This document shows positions 8,580 to 19,490 of a stretch of DNA of 64,000 bases, piece after piece; position 1 is the stretch's first letter, and every line of letters starts with the position of its first letter. Both the position numbers and the translations under genes were made by a program. Origin of the DNA: Pseudomonas delhiensis (GTDB lineage: Bacteria; Pseudomonadota; Gammaproteobacteria; Pseudomonadales; Pseudomonadaceae). The notes beneath the pieces were generated by a model that saw only the letters and a program-made list of their open reading frames with translations, had not been told where the DNA came from and did not search any database. The DNA lies in NCBI RefSeq assembly GCF_900187975.1, contig NZ_FZPC01000019.1:97556-161555 (forward strand). The letters are read 5' to 3'.

Positions 8580-10703
8580 TCAATCGGCCGCACGCTGGGC
8601 GGTTTGTGGCGTAGGCAGGCCCGAGGAAATCTCCAGGTCGGAGAGTTGCAGGTCTGCGCCATTGCTCAGCAGGCGCAATTCGACTTTCTGCAGCGGGGCT
8701 TTCAAGGCCACCATCCCGGCGACCGGCCGGAGTTCGCCGTGGGTGCCGGCCAGCGGACCGTTGGACAGGGTGACAAAGTGCCCGCCAGCATCTTGCCCGA
8801 CGATATCCCAGGTACCGACTGTCATGGTTTCGTCAGCATCGCTCAGGTAGTTGATCCGGTACGAATAGACGCCTTCGCTCAGGGCAATGTAGGGACCATA
8901 GCTGAGATAGCCCGCCTCACCCTGCTTGCGCGGAACCAGGCGCCCATTGCGCAGTTGGCCGATCAGGCTGGGCAATTGTTCAGCCTTCCAGCGTATCCGG
9001 AGGTCCGAATTCCGCCTGTCCAGCGGTGTCGCTACGGTAGCCCAGCTTTGCGATGGCCGAATGTTCATGCAGATGAGATGCTGGCTGTCGAGCATGCAGC
9101 GCCCGGCATTGAGCGCAGTGCGGAACAACGGCGGTAGATCCAGCGAATTGTGCAGGTGCCCCAGCTTCACGTACAGATGGCCGGGCAGTGCGGGCCCGTC
9201 GACCAGCCTGTTCTTTTTCGTGCAATCCGTCGCGGCGCGGGCGGTATAGCCGGTATTGATCCGAAGGCCCAGTTGCGCCGCCAGGTACTGGTAGCGCACG
9301 TAGTCGTCGTCCGTGGTGGGCGGAAGGCTGCAGCCATAGGCGGGATAGACGTCGATTTCCTCGAAGCCGGCTAGCGCCGTGCGCCAGGGCGCGATGTCAA
9401 CGGTGGTGGGGAGGCGTGTCTGGAACAGGACGCGGTCGCGCAACGGGCGGGTGTCGTACCACTGCAATGCCAGCGCCCCGGACATCAGCAGCAACAGCGC
9501 GAGGCTGCGACGGCGCAGCAGTACGGCCAGGACGAAGAACAGGATGCTGTAGCCCACCAGCCAGAAGAAACGGCCGCTTACCCGGAAGATGCCGGCCAGC
9601 GCTTCGGCGAACCGGGGCAGGTGGATGTCCAGCAACTCATGCTGGCCAACGAACACTTTGTTGCTGGCCGCGTAGAGAGTCAGTGCCAGCAGGGCCAGCA
9701 ACAGGTAGCGATGGCGCGCCGCGGAACGGAGGAACGCACGGGGCTCCAACAGCGCGCTGGTGGCCAGCAACAGCAGGACACCAGCGCCCAGGTAGTTGAA
9801 GCCTTCATCCTGGCCCGGTGTTGCGTAGTGGTTGGAACACAGCAGGCCACCGCAGAAAGGCGAGAGCAGGTTCAGTGAATAGATGCCGAAGCCGCCGGCG
9901 GCGGCGCCCTTGCCGATGAGATAGCCGCCCGCCAGGAGGAGGATGAACAGCACCGCGAGCGAGCCTGCGAGCCAGAGGCAGGCGCGTTTCAGGTCCAGGC
10001 TTCCAGCCCACCACTGGCTCACCAGATAGACGAGCAGGAGCGGATAGCTCATGGCGAACAGGTAGGGGTGTACCAGCAGGGCGCTGGCGGTGATCGCGAT
10101 GAATGCCGTGCAGGTTCGGCGAACGGACCATGTTTCCGAATGGCCCCTCAGATAGGTGCCCAGGGCCAGCAGGAGCAGCCCCTGGGTCATGAGCGCCGTG
10201 TGCCCCAGGCGGTGCGTCAGGGCCGGCCAGATCAGGGCGAAACCCGCCGCGAGCAGGGCACCTGGAAGATGCCGGATACCCAGTGAGCGAATCACGAAAA
10301 CCGCGGCGGCTGCCTGCAGCAGGTAGCAGATGGCGTGCCACAGGCCGAAGTAGTGGAAGCCCGCGGGCAACACCCCGGCGAACAGCTTGAGCGGCAGGGC
10401 CAGCAGCGGGATGCTGTCGGTGAAGGCAATGCTGATGCCGTCGGGGTAGTTGAGGCGATCCGTCTTCAGCAGCGGGAAATGCCAGTGGTCCTGTTCGAAG
10501 AACAGCCACCCCGACACGTGAGAGGCCGCATCGCCGCCCTCGAAGAACCTGCCATGTCCGGCCAGGAAGGTATCCGGATACAGATACAGCACCAGGGCCA
10601 CGGCCATGAGCAGCGGCAAAGCGTAGGCGATGCTGCGACGCGCGGGGCTCCACAGCCATTCCAGACCGAAGTGCCGGTTGCTCGACAATGCCGGGCTTCT
10701 CAT
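8580..10703 (-). CDS. Large DUF6311-like membrane protein with C-terminal beta domain (copy 2)
   Basis: A 707-residue paralogue of the protein at 4308-6377. After a 25-residue cytoplasmic start come about 11 membrane helices, with the same early loop theme (GGDAASHVSGWLFFEQ ... IAFTDSIPLLALPLKL). The last about 120 residues again read LPSLIGQLRNGRL ... GYLSYGPY ... VGTWDIV ... LSNGPLAGTHGE ... LLSNGADL. A soluble region before it (about 430-560) carries several cysteines (YGCSLPP, ATDCTKK, GRCML), fitting an oxidising periplasm. The catalytic role is unknown; glycan transfer or ligation at the periplasmic face is inferred from neighbours. Confidence 0.7.
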   Translation of the reverse strand: MRSPALSSNRHFGLEWLWSPARRSIAYALPLLMAVALVLYLYPDTFLAGHGRFFEGGDAASHVSGWLFFEQDHWHFPLLKTDRLNYPDGISIAFTDSIPLLALPLKLFAGVLPAGFHYFGLWHAICYLLQAAAAVFVIRSLGIRHLPGALLAAGFALIWPALTHRLGHTALMTQGLLLLALGTYLRGHSETWSVRRTCTAFIAITASALLVHPYLFAMSYPLLLVYLVSQWWAGSLDLKRACLWLAGSLAVLFILLLAGGYLIGKGAAAGGFGIYSLNLLSPFCGGLLCSNHYATPGQDEGFNYLGAGVLLLLATSALLEPRAFLRSAARHRYLLLALLALTLYAASNKVFVGQHELLDIHLPRFAEALAGIFRVSGRFFWLVGYSILFFVLAVLLRRRSLALLLLMSGALALQWYDTRPLRDRVLFQTRLPTTVDIAPWRTALAGFEEIDVYPAYGCSLPPTTDDDYVRYQYLAAQLGLRINTGYTARAATDCTKKNRLVDGPALPGHLYVKLGHLHNSLDLPPLFRTALNAGRCMLDSQHLICMNIRPSQSWATVATPLDRRNSDLRIRWKAEQLPSLIGQLRNGRLVPRKQGEAGYLSYGPYIALSEGVYSYRINYLSDADETMTVGTWDIVGQDAGGHFVTLSNGPLAGTHGELRPVAGMVALKAPLQKVELRLLSNGADLQLSDLEISSGLPTPQTAQRAAD

Positions 10704-10738
10704 CCTTCACATTCCCTGTCGGTGGCGAGGCGCTTGCA

Positions 10739-11569
10739 TCACGGCTTGCGCGCCACTATCACCTGGCTCTTGGCGACCACCTGGTCCAGCACCTCCTTGA
10801 TGGCGGCGCCGCGAGGCGAATCGAGCAGGACGTCCCAGGTCCTGGTCCAGTTGTGCAGCAGCGGATGGTCGGGATTCTCGAACCCGACGCCGGCCTCCCA
10901 GAAGAACAGCATCCACAAAGACCAATAGAAACCATATTGGCCGTGGCTGACGACTTCCAGGCCCGCTTCCGTCACCCAGTCCCTGAACTGCTGCTCGCCG
11001 ATCACCCGCACGTGGTTGGGTTTGCGGAAATAATCGTCGGCGGCGAAGCCCCGCTGGAGCTCCTCCGAGGAGGGATGAGGGGCGGAAAGCAGGTAGAGGG
11101 CGCCGGGTTGCCCCACGCGGACCAACTCGGCGAGGAAGGCCTGGGGGTCGTCCACATGCTCGATGACCTCGGTGCTGACCACGCGGCTGACGGAGGCGTC
11201 CGGAATCGGTAGCGGAGCACTGTCGGTCACCAGGCACTCGACGCTGCGGGCCGCGCTTCCTTCCAGGCGTTGGCGGGTGGCCTCGATCTTTTCGGCGTCG
11301 ATGTCGGCCACGATGATGCGCGCGCCACGCATGGCGCAGAAGTGCACATTGCCGCCGTTGCCGCAACCGACATCCAGCACGGTGTCCTCGGGGCCCACGG
11401 GAAAACCGCGGTAGAGCTCGCCGTTCTGCTGGTCGAACCAGCCGCTCAGGGCTGCATCCTTGAGGCCCAGCATGTATGGGTCCACATGTGGCTCGGCGGC
11501 GCTGCCCGTGCTTTCCTTCGCCGCTGGAGCGGCAGGAGTGGTCAGGAAATTCTTCAGCCGGTTCAGCAT
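10739..11569 (-). CDS. SAM-dependent methyltransferase of the LPS locus
   Basis: A 276-residue protein with motif I VLDVGCGNGGNVHF (about 74-87), IIVADIDAEKIEATRQRL after it, and VVSTEVIEHVDDP. The N-terminal 25 residues are low-complexity (TTPAAPAAKES). A methyltransferase lies at the matching place beside the P. aeruginosa A-band operon; chain-end methylation is one way ABC-exported polysaccharides are capped and recognised by the Wzt C-terminal domain. That link is inference here. The gap to the upstream acyltransferase is 84 bases. Confidence 0.8.
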   Translation of the reverse strand: MLNRLKNFLTTPAAPAAKESTGSAAEPHVDPYMLGLKDAALSGWFDQQNGELYRGFPVGPEDTVLDVGCGNGGNVHFCAMRGARIIVADIDAEKIEATRQRLEGSAARSVECLVTDSAPLPIPDASVSRVVSTEVIEHVDDPQAFLAELVRVGQPGALYLLSAPHPSSEELQRGFAADDYFRKPNHVRVIGEQQFRDWVTEAGLEVVSHGQYGFYWSLWMLFFWEAGVGFENPDHPLLHNWTRTWDVLLDSPRGAAIKEVLDQVVAKSQVIVARKP

Positions 11570-11653
11570 GGCCAGTTCTCCAGAAGCGTTCCGAGCGGGG
11601 AAATGCGGGATTTGTCTGCGCAGCCGGGAAACTCGACGGGGACGCGACGACGG

Positions 11654-12847
11654 CTAGGCTGTCTCATTGCGGATGTCTCCTGCGGTAGGCGGCGCCTCGG
11701 TCGAGAAACGCCGGGCAATGGCGGTGCCGCGTGCTCTGAGCGGCAACTCGACATAGCGGTAGTTCGCTTCGCTGCAAAGGACGATGGTGCAGATGGCTAG
11801 GACCAGGAACAGCAGGGTATGGGTACCGTCCAGGGCGCTGTCGCCATACAGGCGGAAGGCAATTTCCTGGGTCAGGAAGAATGCCGGGATATGGATGAGA
11901 TAGATGCCATAGGAGCGGCTGCCCAGCCAGAGGCCAAGGCGTTGCAGGGGCGCGGGAAGGGCCAGGTAGCCACGATCGTAGGAAGCCAACCAGACCAGGG
12001 CCGCGCTGAACAGGGCGATCACCCCGATACGCCAGACGGACCAGAGGTGCTGCTCGGTGGACACCCGCGTCAAACCCAGCACCAGCAGTGCCGCCAGGAT
12101 CAGCCCCAGGGGGCGCCAGCGCAACAGCCAGGTCGGCTCCAGGCGTACATAGAAGGCCTTGTGGCTGGCCAGGGCCAGGAGCACGCCCCAGGCCAGGGCG
12201 TCGGTGCGCAGCACCATCAGCAAGGGCGTGCGCCAGACGAAGAACTGGGCGGCTATCACCCCTACCAGGATCCAGGGCAGGAAGCGGCGCGAGACGAATA
12301 TCAGCAGCGGCAGCAGGAGGTAGAACTGCTCCTCCAGCGACAGGCTCCAGTAGACGAAGCTGACGCCGTACTCGTAGCGGAAGAAGCTGTCGGCGAAGCG
12401 GAAGTTCGCGTATTGCAGTATCCCCGCGAGTGTTGCGGCGAGGTTGGCGGACAAGGTGCCGAAGGCGCCCGATTCGTTCAGGAAGCGGCAGGCCAGCAGC
12501 ATCAGCAGCAGCCAGAGCCAGGCCGAGGGGAGCAGGCGGAAGGCGCGCCTGACCCAGAACTGCACGCTGTTGCGCCAGAACTCGGCGATACCGTTGCAGC
12601 CCAGCAGTCGGGGAATCAGGTCCCGGGCGATGACGAAGCCGGAAATGGCGAAGAACAGATCGACGCCCCACCACAGCTCGAAGCGCCGGAAGAAGGCATC
12701 GAACAGCGGCGTGGGCCAGTGGAACAGATTGCCATGGGCATGGTGCACGACCACGCTGACCACGGCGAGCGCCCGCAGCAACTCGATGTCCTGGATACGC
12801 CGGCCGGGTGTGTGGCCCTGGCGGTCTGTCATCGGTAACCGATGCAT
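11654..12847 (-). CDS. Acyltransferase family 3 (OafA/YrhL-like) membrane O-acyltransferase
   Basis: A 397-residue integral membrane protein. The N-terminal hallmark is IELLRALAVVSVVVHHAHG (with the conserved His), then WWGVDLFFAISGFVIARDL, RRAFRLLPSAWLW, and YWSLSLEEQFYLLLPLL. About ten helices follow. Such proteins O-acetylate polysaccharides from the cytoplasmic or periplasmic side. The ATG at 12847 is chosen because GGAGGAGGGG precedes it; an ATG 15 bases downstream lacks a site and upstream ATGs are poorly placed. It is probably a decorator of the rhamnan or a linked glycan. Confidence 0.85.
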   Translation of the reverse strand: MHRLPMTDRQGHTPGRRIQDIELLRALAVVSVVVHHAHGNLFHWPTPLFDAFFRRFELWWGVDLFFAISGFVIARDLIPRLLGCNGIAEFWRNSVQFWVRRAFRLLPSAWLWLLLMLLACRFLNESGAFGTLSANLAATLAGILQYANFRFADSFFRYEYGVSFVYWSLSLEEQFYLLLPLLIFVSRRFLPWILVGVIAAQFFVWRTPLLMVLRTDALAWGVLLALASHKAFYVRLEPTWLLRWRPLGLILAALLVLGLTRVSTEQHLWSVWRIGVIALFSAALVWLASYDRGYLALPAPLQRLGLWLGSRSYGIYLIHIPAFFLTQEIAFRLYGDSALDGTHTLLFLVLAICTIVLCSEANYRYVELPLRARGTAIARRFSTEAPPTAGDIRNETA

Positions 12848-12917
12848 GACGCCCCCTCCTCCGCTGCCGGTTGGCCATGTCCGGGGCAAGCCGATGATCG
12901 GCATGGAAATGCAATGG

Positions 12918-14225
12918 TCACAGACTTGCGCATGGCTCATCGCCCGTTACCGCCCTGCGGGCCCGCAGGGCGGCAAGGAAGGCCGACAGCCGGGCCTGTG
13001 CCTGTTCCATGCTGCAGAACGCCTGCAGGGCGTTCACTGCGGCCTCGCTCATGTGCGCATAGCGCTGGGGATCTTCCTTCGCCACCCGGTAGCTTTCCTG
13101 GTAGGCCGCAAGCAGCGAGTCCCAGTTAGTGATGTAGCGCAGGGTCCGGTAGGCCGCCCGCGGGTCATGGGGCCAGGCAGTGAGTTCCTCGGTGCAATCC
13201 ACCACGAAGGCATTGTCGGCGTCGATGTAATCGAGCATCGCCGTATTGCGCGGGGCTATGGCCGGCTTGCCGCAGGACATGAACTCCATCAGCGGCAGGC
13301 ACTGCCCCTCGCCGTAGGAGGTATTGACCACGTAGCCGGTGGCCTCCACCAGGCGTTCGTAGTCGGCGTCCTCGAGGTAGCCGTGGATCAGCACGAAGCG
13401 GCAACGGTAGGGCCTGAGCTTGTAGAGGTGGTGGAGCATGTCCGCCAGCGCATCGTCGATGCAGTGGTGGGTGAGCTTGAGCACCAGGGTGGCGTCTTCG
13501 CAATCGCGGAAGGCCCAGCAGAAGGCGCCGAGCATGTCGATCCAGTTCTTGCGGCCGTCGTAGGGGTTGAACACCGAGGTATAGATCACCCCGTCCAGGC
13601 GCAGTTTCTGCCTTCCGCGCGAGGCCTCGAAGTCAATGCGTGGCGCATCGCGATGGGGTTCGGGGGCATAGCCGCCCACGTCGTCCACGCGGCTGTCGAT
13701 CACCAGGCCGTCGACCTGCAATTCCAGTTGCTCGGCCACCAGCCTGCGTTGCAGACGGGCCGCCAGGGCGGCGAAGCGGTTCCAGACCGGGGCTGGGATG
13801 CTCACCACAGGGAAGTCCGGGCCCATGGACTGGCGTACCGAGTCGACGGTGAAGCTGGAATGGGTGATGGCCGCGCCCAGCCGGTCGAACACCAGGCGCC
13901 AGTCGTGGCGCGGTTCGCCGTACCAGCTTTCGTAAGGGATGACGCTGAACTCCCAGGCGAACACCGGGATGGTCGGGCAACGGTAATGAATGGGCGTGCG
14001 ATGCGGTGGCGAGAAGGACAGGAAGATGCACTCCTCGCCGCGGCGCAGGCAGTCGGCGTAGATCCGATCGACGAGGTCGTCCGGATCGCTGATTTCCATC
14101 ACCTGGCCCAGGCGTTCGAGTAGCGGGCGGAACTCCTTCAGCACGAAGTAATAGCTGTATTCGGGCTTGCCGAGGTTCTCGCGGACGTTGTTGCGGTTGG
14201 TTTCCGAATGGATGAGGATCAGCAT
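12918..14225 (-). CDS. GT4-type glycosyltransferase (tandem paralogue A)
   Basis: A 435-residue cytosolic protein. The GT-B C-terminal lobe shows VFNPYDGRKNW, LVLKLTHH, and the EX7E-like nucleotide-sugar motif YGEGQCLPLMEFMSCGKPAIAP. The N-terminal lobe (EYSYYFVLKEFRPLLERLG ... FSPPHRTP ... VFAWEFSVIPYESW) is shared with the neighbouring gene. It overlaps that gene's stop by 7 bases. This gene pair sits where P. aeruginosa keeps its accessory A-band glycosyltransferases. The acceptor and donor are unknown. Confidence 0.82.
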   Translation of the reverse strand: MLILIHSETNRNNVRENLGKPEYSYYFVLKEFRPLLERLGQVMEISDPDDLVDRIYADCLRRGEECIFLSFSPPHRTPIHYRCPTIPVFAWEFSVIPYESWYGEPRHDWRLVFDRLGAAITHSSFTVDSVRQSMGPDFPVVSIPAPVWNRFAALAARLQRRLVAEQLELQVDGLVIDSRVDDVGGYAPEPHRDAPRIDFEASRGRQKLRLDGVIYTSVFNPYDGRKNWIDMLGAFCWAFRDCEDATLVLKLTHHCIDDALADMLHHLYKLRPYRCRFVLIHGYLEDADYERLVEATGYVVNTSYGEGQCLPLMEFMSCGKPAIAPRNTAMLDYIDADNAFVVDCTEELTAWPHDPRAAYRTLRYITNWDSLLAAYQESYRVAKEDPQRYAHMSEAAVNALQAFCSMEQAQARLSAFLAALRARRAVTGDEPCASL

Positions 14226-15772
14226 GCCGCGTCCCCTGCGACGGCTTTGTCGGGCCTGCCGGTGCCCAGGAAGGTGCCGAGGAACTCACCCAGCTCGTTC
14301 GCGAAACGCTCCTCGCCGGCGAATTCGCGCATCCGCTGGCGTGCGGCCATGGACATCGCCTGATAGCGCTCCGGGGCCTGCCGGGCAATCTCGTGGCTGT
14401 CCAGGTATGCCTGCTTCAGTGCGCCCCAGTCCGGACGGTAGCGTACGGTCCGGTAGCTCAGGCGAGTGTCCTGGGGCCATACGGCATGTTCGCGGCAAGC
14501 GGGGATGACGAAGGCCAGGTCGCCGTCGACGTAGTCCTCCATCGCGGTGTGCGCCGGGGCTATGGCCGGCTTGCCGCAGGCCAGGAACTCCATCAGCGGA
14601 AGGCACAGGCCTTCGCAGCGCGAGGCATTGACGTAGTAGCTGGTGGCCTCGCGCAGGCGCTGGAATTGTTCGTCGTCGAGGAAGCCGTGCATGACTACGA
14701 CACGGCAAGCGAAGGGGGCCAACTGCGACAACAGGGTCAGCATGTGAACGTAGTAGCTGGCCAGGTCCTTCTGGGTGATCTTGAGCACCAGGGTCGCGTC
14801 GGCAGTGTCGCGGAACGCCCAGCAGAAGGCCGTGACCAGGTTCTCCCAGTTCTTGCGCCCATCCGCAGGGTTGAATACCGAGACGTAGACCACGCCCTCT
14901 ACCTGGACCTCGACCAGTTGCGAGGTATCCGGCAACTGCGCCTGGGGATGCTCCTCGATCACGGTTGCCGAGGATGCCGCGGGCGGCTCGGCCGGCGCTA
15001 GCGGGCTGGGGCGCCGCAGCAGTCGGCTCAGGCCCCGGCGCAGCGCGGCGGGCACGAGGTCGCGCACGGCCTCGCGATACCACATCAGGAGGTAATGCCG
15101 GGTGATCAGCGCGCGCCGTCGCCAGGTGAGTGCCGGCACGGCTTCGATAATGGGCTCGATGGGCTCGATGGGCTCGTCGGCGACGGCGGGAATGTCATGT
15201 ATCGGTGCGATGAGTCCGTCGGCCGACAGGCCCAGCAGCCGGGTATCGAGGATGCAGCCACGAATCTGCAGTTTCGTCGGCTCGATGATGGCGTTGGCTG
15301 GCGATTGTCCGCCGAGGCTGGCATAGGTTTCCCAGAGCGGTGTCGGCAGGGGAATCACCGGGAAGCCCTCCCCCATCGAGGCACGGATCGCCCGGGCAGT
15401 GTGCGACGACAGGCTGATCGCCCCGCCATGCCGGCTGAGCACGTAGCGCCAGTCCGAGCATGGATCATCGTTCCAGGTTTCGTTGGGGATGCTGTCGTAT
15501 TCCCAGGCGATGACGCAGAGGATGGGACAGGCGAGGGAAAGCGGAGCCTTGTGCGGTGGGCCGAAGAATAGTGTCAGGCAATCACGCCCGGCCGCGCGCA
15601 GCCGGCGGGCGGTGGCTTCCAGCTCCTGCAGGCTCTGCGGGCGATGTACTTCGCCAAGCGCCTGCAGAACCGGCAGATAGGCCTTGAGAACGAAGAAATA
15701 GCTGTACTCGGGAGTGCCGAGACTGCTGTCGATGGTGCTCTCGCCAATATCCGAAAACAGGATGAAGTCCAT
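14219..15772 (-). CDS. GT4-type glycosyltransferase (tandem paralogue B, with inserted linker)
   Basis: A 517-residue paralogue of the preceding gene with the same lobes (EYSYFFVLKAYLPVLQALG; FFGPPHKAP; VFNPADGRKNW; CEGLCLPLMEFLACGKPAIAP). It is about 80 residues longer because of an insert near residues 195-275 holding an EPIEPIEP repeat (from a GGGCTCGAT-type tandem repeat at about 15152-15177) and a basic stretch RRGLSRLLRRPSP. It is the first gene of the minus-strand decoration operon and starts 394 bases from rmd on the other strand. Confidence 0.82.
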   Translation of the reverse strand: MDFILFSDIGESTIDSSLGTPEYSYFFVLKAYLPVLQALGEVHRPQSLQELEATARRLRAAGRDCLTLFFGPPHKAPLSLACPILCVIAWEYDSIPNETWNDDPCSDWRYVLSRHGGAISLSSHTARAIRASMGEGFPVIPLPTPLWETYASLGGQSPANAIIEPTKLQIRGCILDTRLLGLSADGLIAPIHDIPAVADEPIEPIEPIIEAVPALTWRRRALITRHYLLMWYREAVRDLVPAALRRGLSRLLRRPSPLAPAEPPAASSATVIEEHPQAQLPDTSQLVEVQVEGVVYVSVFNPADGRKNWENLVTAFCWAFRDTADATLVLKITQKDLASYYVHMLTLLSQLAPFACRVVVMHGFLDDEQFQRLREATSYYVNASRCEGLCLPLMEFLACGKPAIAPAHTAMEDYVDGDLAFVIPACREHAVWPQDTRLSYRTVRYRPDWGALKQAYLDSHEIARQAPERYQAMSMAARQRMREFAGEERFANELGEFLGTFLGTGRPDKAVAGDAAC

Positions 15773-16166
15773 ACGGTCCTACAACACTGCGCAGGCTCTG
15801 CCGGCAGCGCCTTACAGGCCGTGCCTGTGTATTGTTCTTGTTACCACCCTGGCGGCCGGGGTGGGGCTTTTGTCCAGTCGACGACCGGGTTGTCGGACTG
15901 GACAGGTTGCAAGCGCTGGCGGCCGCATTCTAAACACAGCGCAGCCGGCTTCGAAAAGTGCTTAAGTACCATGTATGAAAAATTGAAGCAGAACCGACCG
16001 GTCACTCAGCTTTAGGTTGAATTTGTCATTCATTTACTACAGGTTAACGAGATAAGTACAACAGCAGAAGAATCCTAATCGCATCATTTTCGCGACTTCT
16101 GCAGGCACCTTTCCAGCTCGTAGCACCTGCCGGATGTTCCCTGGGTGCTCATGACAAGGGGTTCTC
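15773..16166. promoter_or_regulatory. Divergent promoter region between decoration operon and A-band operon
   Basis: 394 bases without a gene, clearly richer in AT than its neighbours between about 15960 and 16090. It must hold promoters for both divergent operons. A 9-bp inverted repeat (15871-15879 with 15896-15904, arms TGTCCAGTC/GACTGGACA) could be an operator or leader hairpin. Weak -10-like TAGAAT on the minus strand (about 15930) and TTGAAT at 16017-16022 are visible, but no convincing promoter pair can be assigned. Confidence 0.55.
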
Positions 16167-18049
<1,883 letters not shown>

Positions 18050-18053
18050 CGCC

Positions 18054-19490
18054 ATGCTGGTTCCTGTGATTCTTTCCGGTGGGGCCGGGACGCGTCTGTG
18101 GCCGGTTTCCCGCGAGGGGCAGCCCAAACCCTTCATGGCGCTGCCCGATGGCCAGACCCTTCTGCACAAGACCTACTGCCGGGCAGCCGGCCTTCTGCCC
18201 AGCGATGGCGAGATAGTTACGGTGACCAACCGCGACTACTACTTCCAGAGCAAGGATCACTTCCTTGCCGCCAAGCTGCGACAGCGCGGACATTTCGTCC
18301 TGGAGCCGGTGGGGCGCAATACGGCGCCTGCGGTCGCCATGGCGGCGTTGGCAGTACGCGCCAGGCACGGCGACCAGGCATTGCTGGTGGTGATGCCGGC
18401 GGACCACCTGATCCGCGACCTCGAGGCCTTTGGCCGGGCGGTCGAGCGCGCGGCCGCCCTGGCCGAGACCGGTCACCTGGTCACCTTCGGCGTGGTGCCC
18501 ACGGCGCCGGAGACCGGTTTCGGCTACATAGAGATGGGCGAGCAACTGGACGAGGGCCGCGGTGCCAGGGTTCGGCGTTTCGTGGAGAAGCCCGACCTGG
18601 AGACTGCCCGGCAATTCCTCGACAGCGGTGATTTCCTCTGGAACTCGGGCATGTTCTGCTTCAGCGTCGCCACGCTGCTTGGCGAGCTGGAACGCCACGC
18701 TCCGGAAATCCTCGTCAGCGCCATCGCCTGCCACGAGGCCAGCAGCGGCGACGAACTGGGCCAGGTGGTGCAGCAGGAACTGAGCGGCGAGCATTTCGCC
18801 GCCTTCCCCGACATTTCCATTGACTACGCACTGATGGAGCGCTCAGAGCGCGTCGCGGTGGTTCCGGCGGCCTTCGACTGGAGCGACATCGGCTCCTGGG
18901 GGGCGCTGAGCGCGCTGGTCGAGCCCGATGCGCAGAACAACCGCGCAGCCGCCGACGCGGTGTTCGTCGATACCTGCAACACCTACGTGCAGAGCGACGA
19001 CCGCCTGGTGGCCACCGTGGGAGTGTCCGACCTGATCGTCATCGATACCGCAGACGCCATCCTGGTCGCCCACGCCGAGCGCGCCCAGGACGTGCGCAAG
19101 GTGGTCAAGCAGCTCAAGGACAGCGAGCACGAGGCTTATCGCCTGCACCGCACCGTGAGCCGTCCGTGGGGAACCTACACGGTGCTGGAGGAAGGGCCGC
19201 GCTTCAAGATCAAGCGCATCGTGGTCAAGCCGGGGGCCTCACTGTCGTTGCAAATGCACCATCACCGCAGCGAACACTGGATAGTGGTGCGTGGCATGGC
19301 CAAGGTCACCAATGGCGAGGGCGTGCGCCTGGTGAACAGCAACGAGTCCACCTACATCCCTGCGGGGCACAAGCATCGCCTGGAGAACCCCGGCGTCATC
19401 GACCTGGTGATGATCGAGGTGCAGAGCGGCGAATACCTGGGGGAGGACGACATCGTCCGCTTCGAGGATCAGTACGGCAGGGCCTGCTAG
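18054..19490 (+). CDS. wbpW: Bifunctional GDP-mannose pyrophosphorylase / phosphomannose isomerase (type II)
   Basis: A 478-residue protein. The N-terminal nucleotidyltransferase has the signature SGGAGTRLWPVSREGQPKPF (8-27); VVMPADHLI and FVEKP follow. The C-terminal cupin PMI domain has PGASLSLQMHHHRSEHWIVV with the metal-binding histidines. The two activities supply GDP-mannose from fructose-6-phosphate for the gmd/rmd branch. AlgA and PslB are close paralogues, but the position between gmd and wzm identifies WbpW. AAGGAG lies 8 bases before the ATG. wzm starts at the base after its stop codon. Confidence 0.93.
   Translation: MLVPVILSGGAGTRLWPVSREGQPKPFMALPDGQTLLHKTYCRAAGLLPSDGEIVTVTNRDYYFQSKDHFLAAKLRQRGHFVLEPVGRNTAPAVAMAALAVRARHGDQALLVVMPADHLIRDLEAFGRAVERAAALAETGHLVTFGVVPTAPETGFGYIEMGEQLDEGRGARVRRFVEKPDLETARQFLDSGDFLWNSGMFCFSVATLLGELERHAPEILVSAIACHEASSGDELGQVVQQELSGEHFAAFPDISIDYALMERSERVAVVPAAFDWSDIGSWGALSALVEPDAQNNRAAADAVFVDTCNTYVQSDDRLVATVGVSDLIVIDTADAILVAHAERAQDVRKVVKQLKDSEHEAYRLHRTVSRPWGTYTVLEEGPRFKIKRIVVKPGASLSLQMHHHRSEHWIVVRGMAKVTNGEGVRLVNSNESTYIPAGHKHRLENPGVIDLVMIEVQSGEYLGEDDIVRFEDQYGRAC

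Noticed and set aside
16151..16166. ATG at 16151 as the rmd start
   Set aside because: It is not in frame with rmd; the TTG at 16167 is in frame, has AAGGGG upstream and leads directly into the Rossmann motif.
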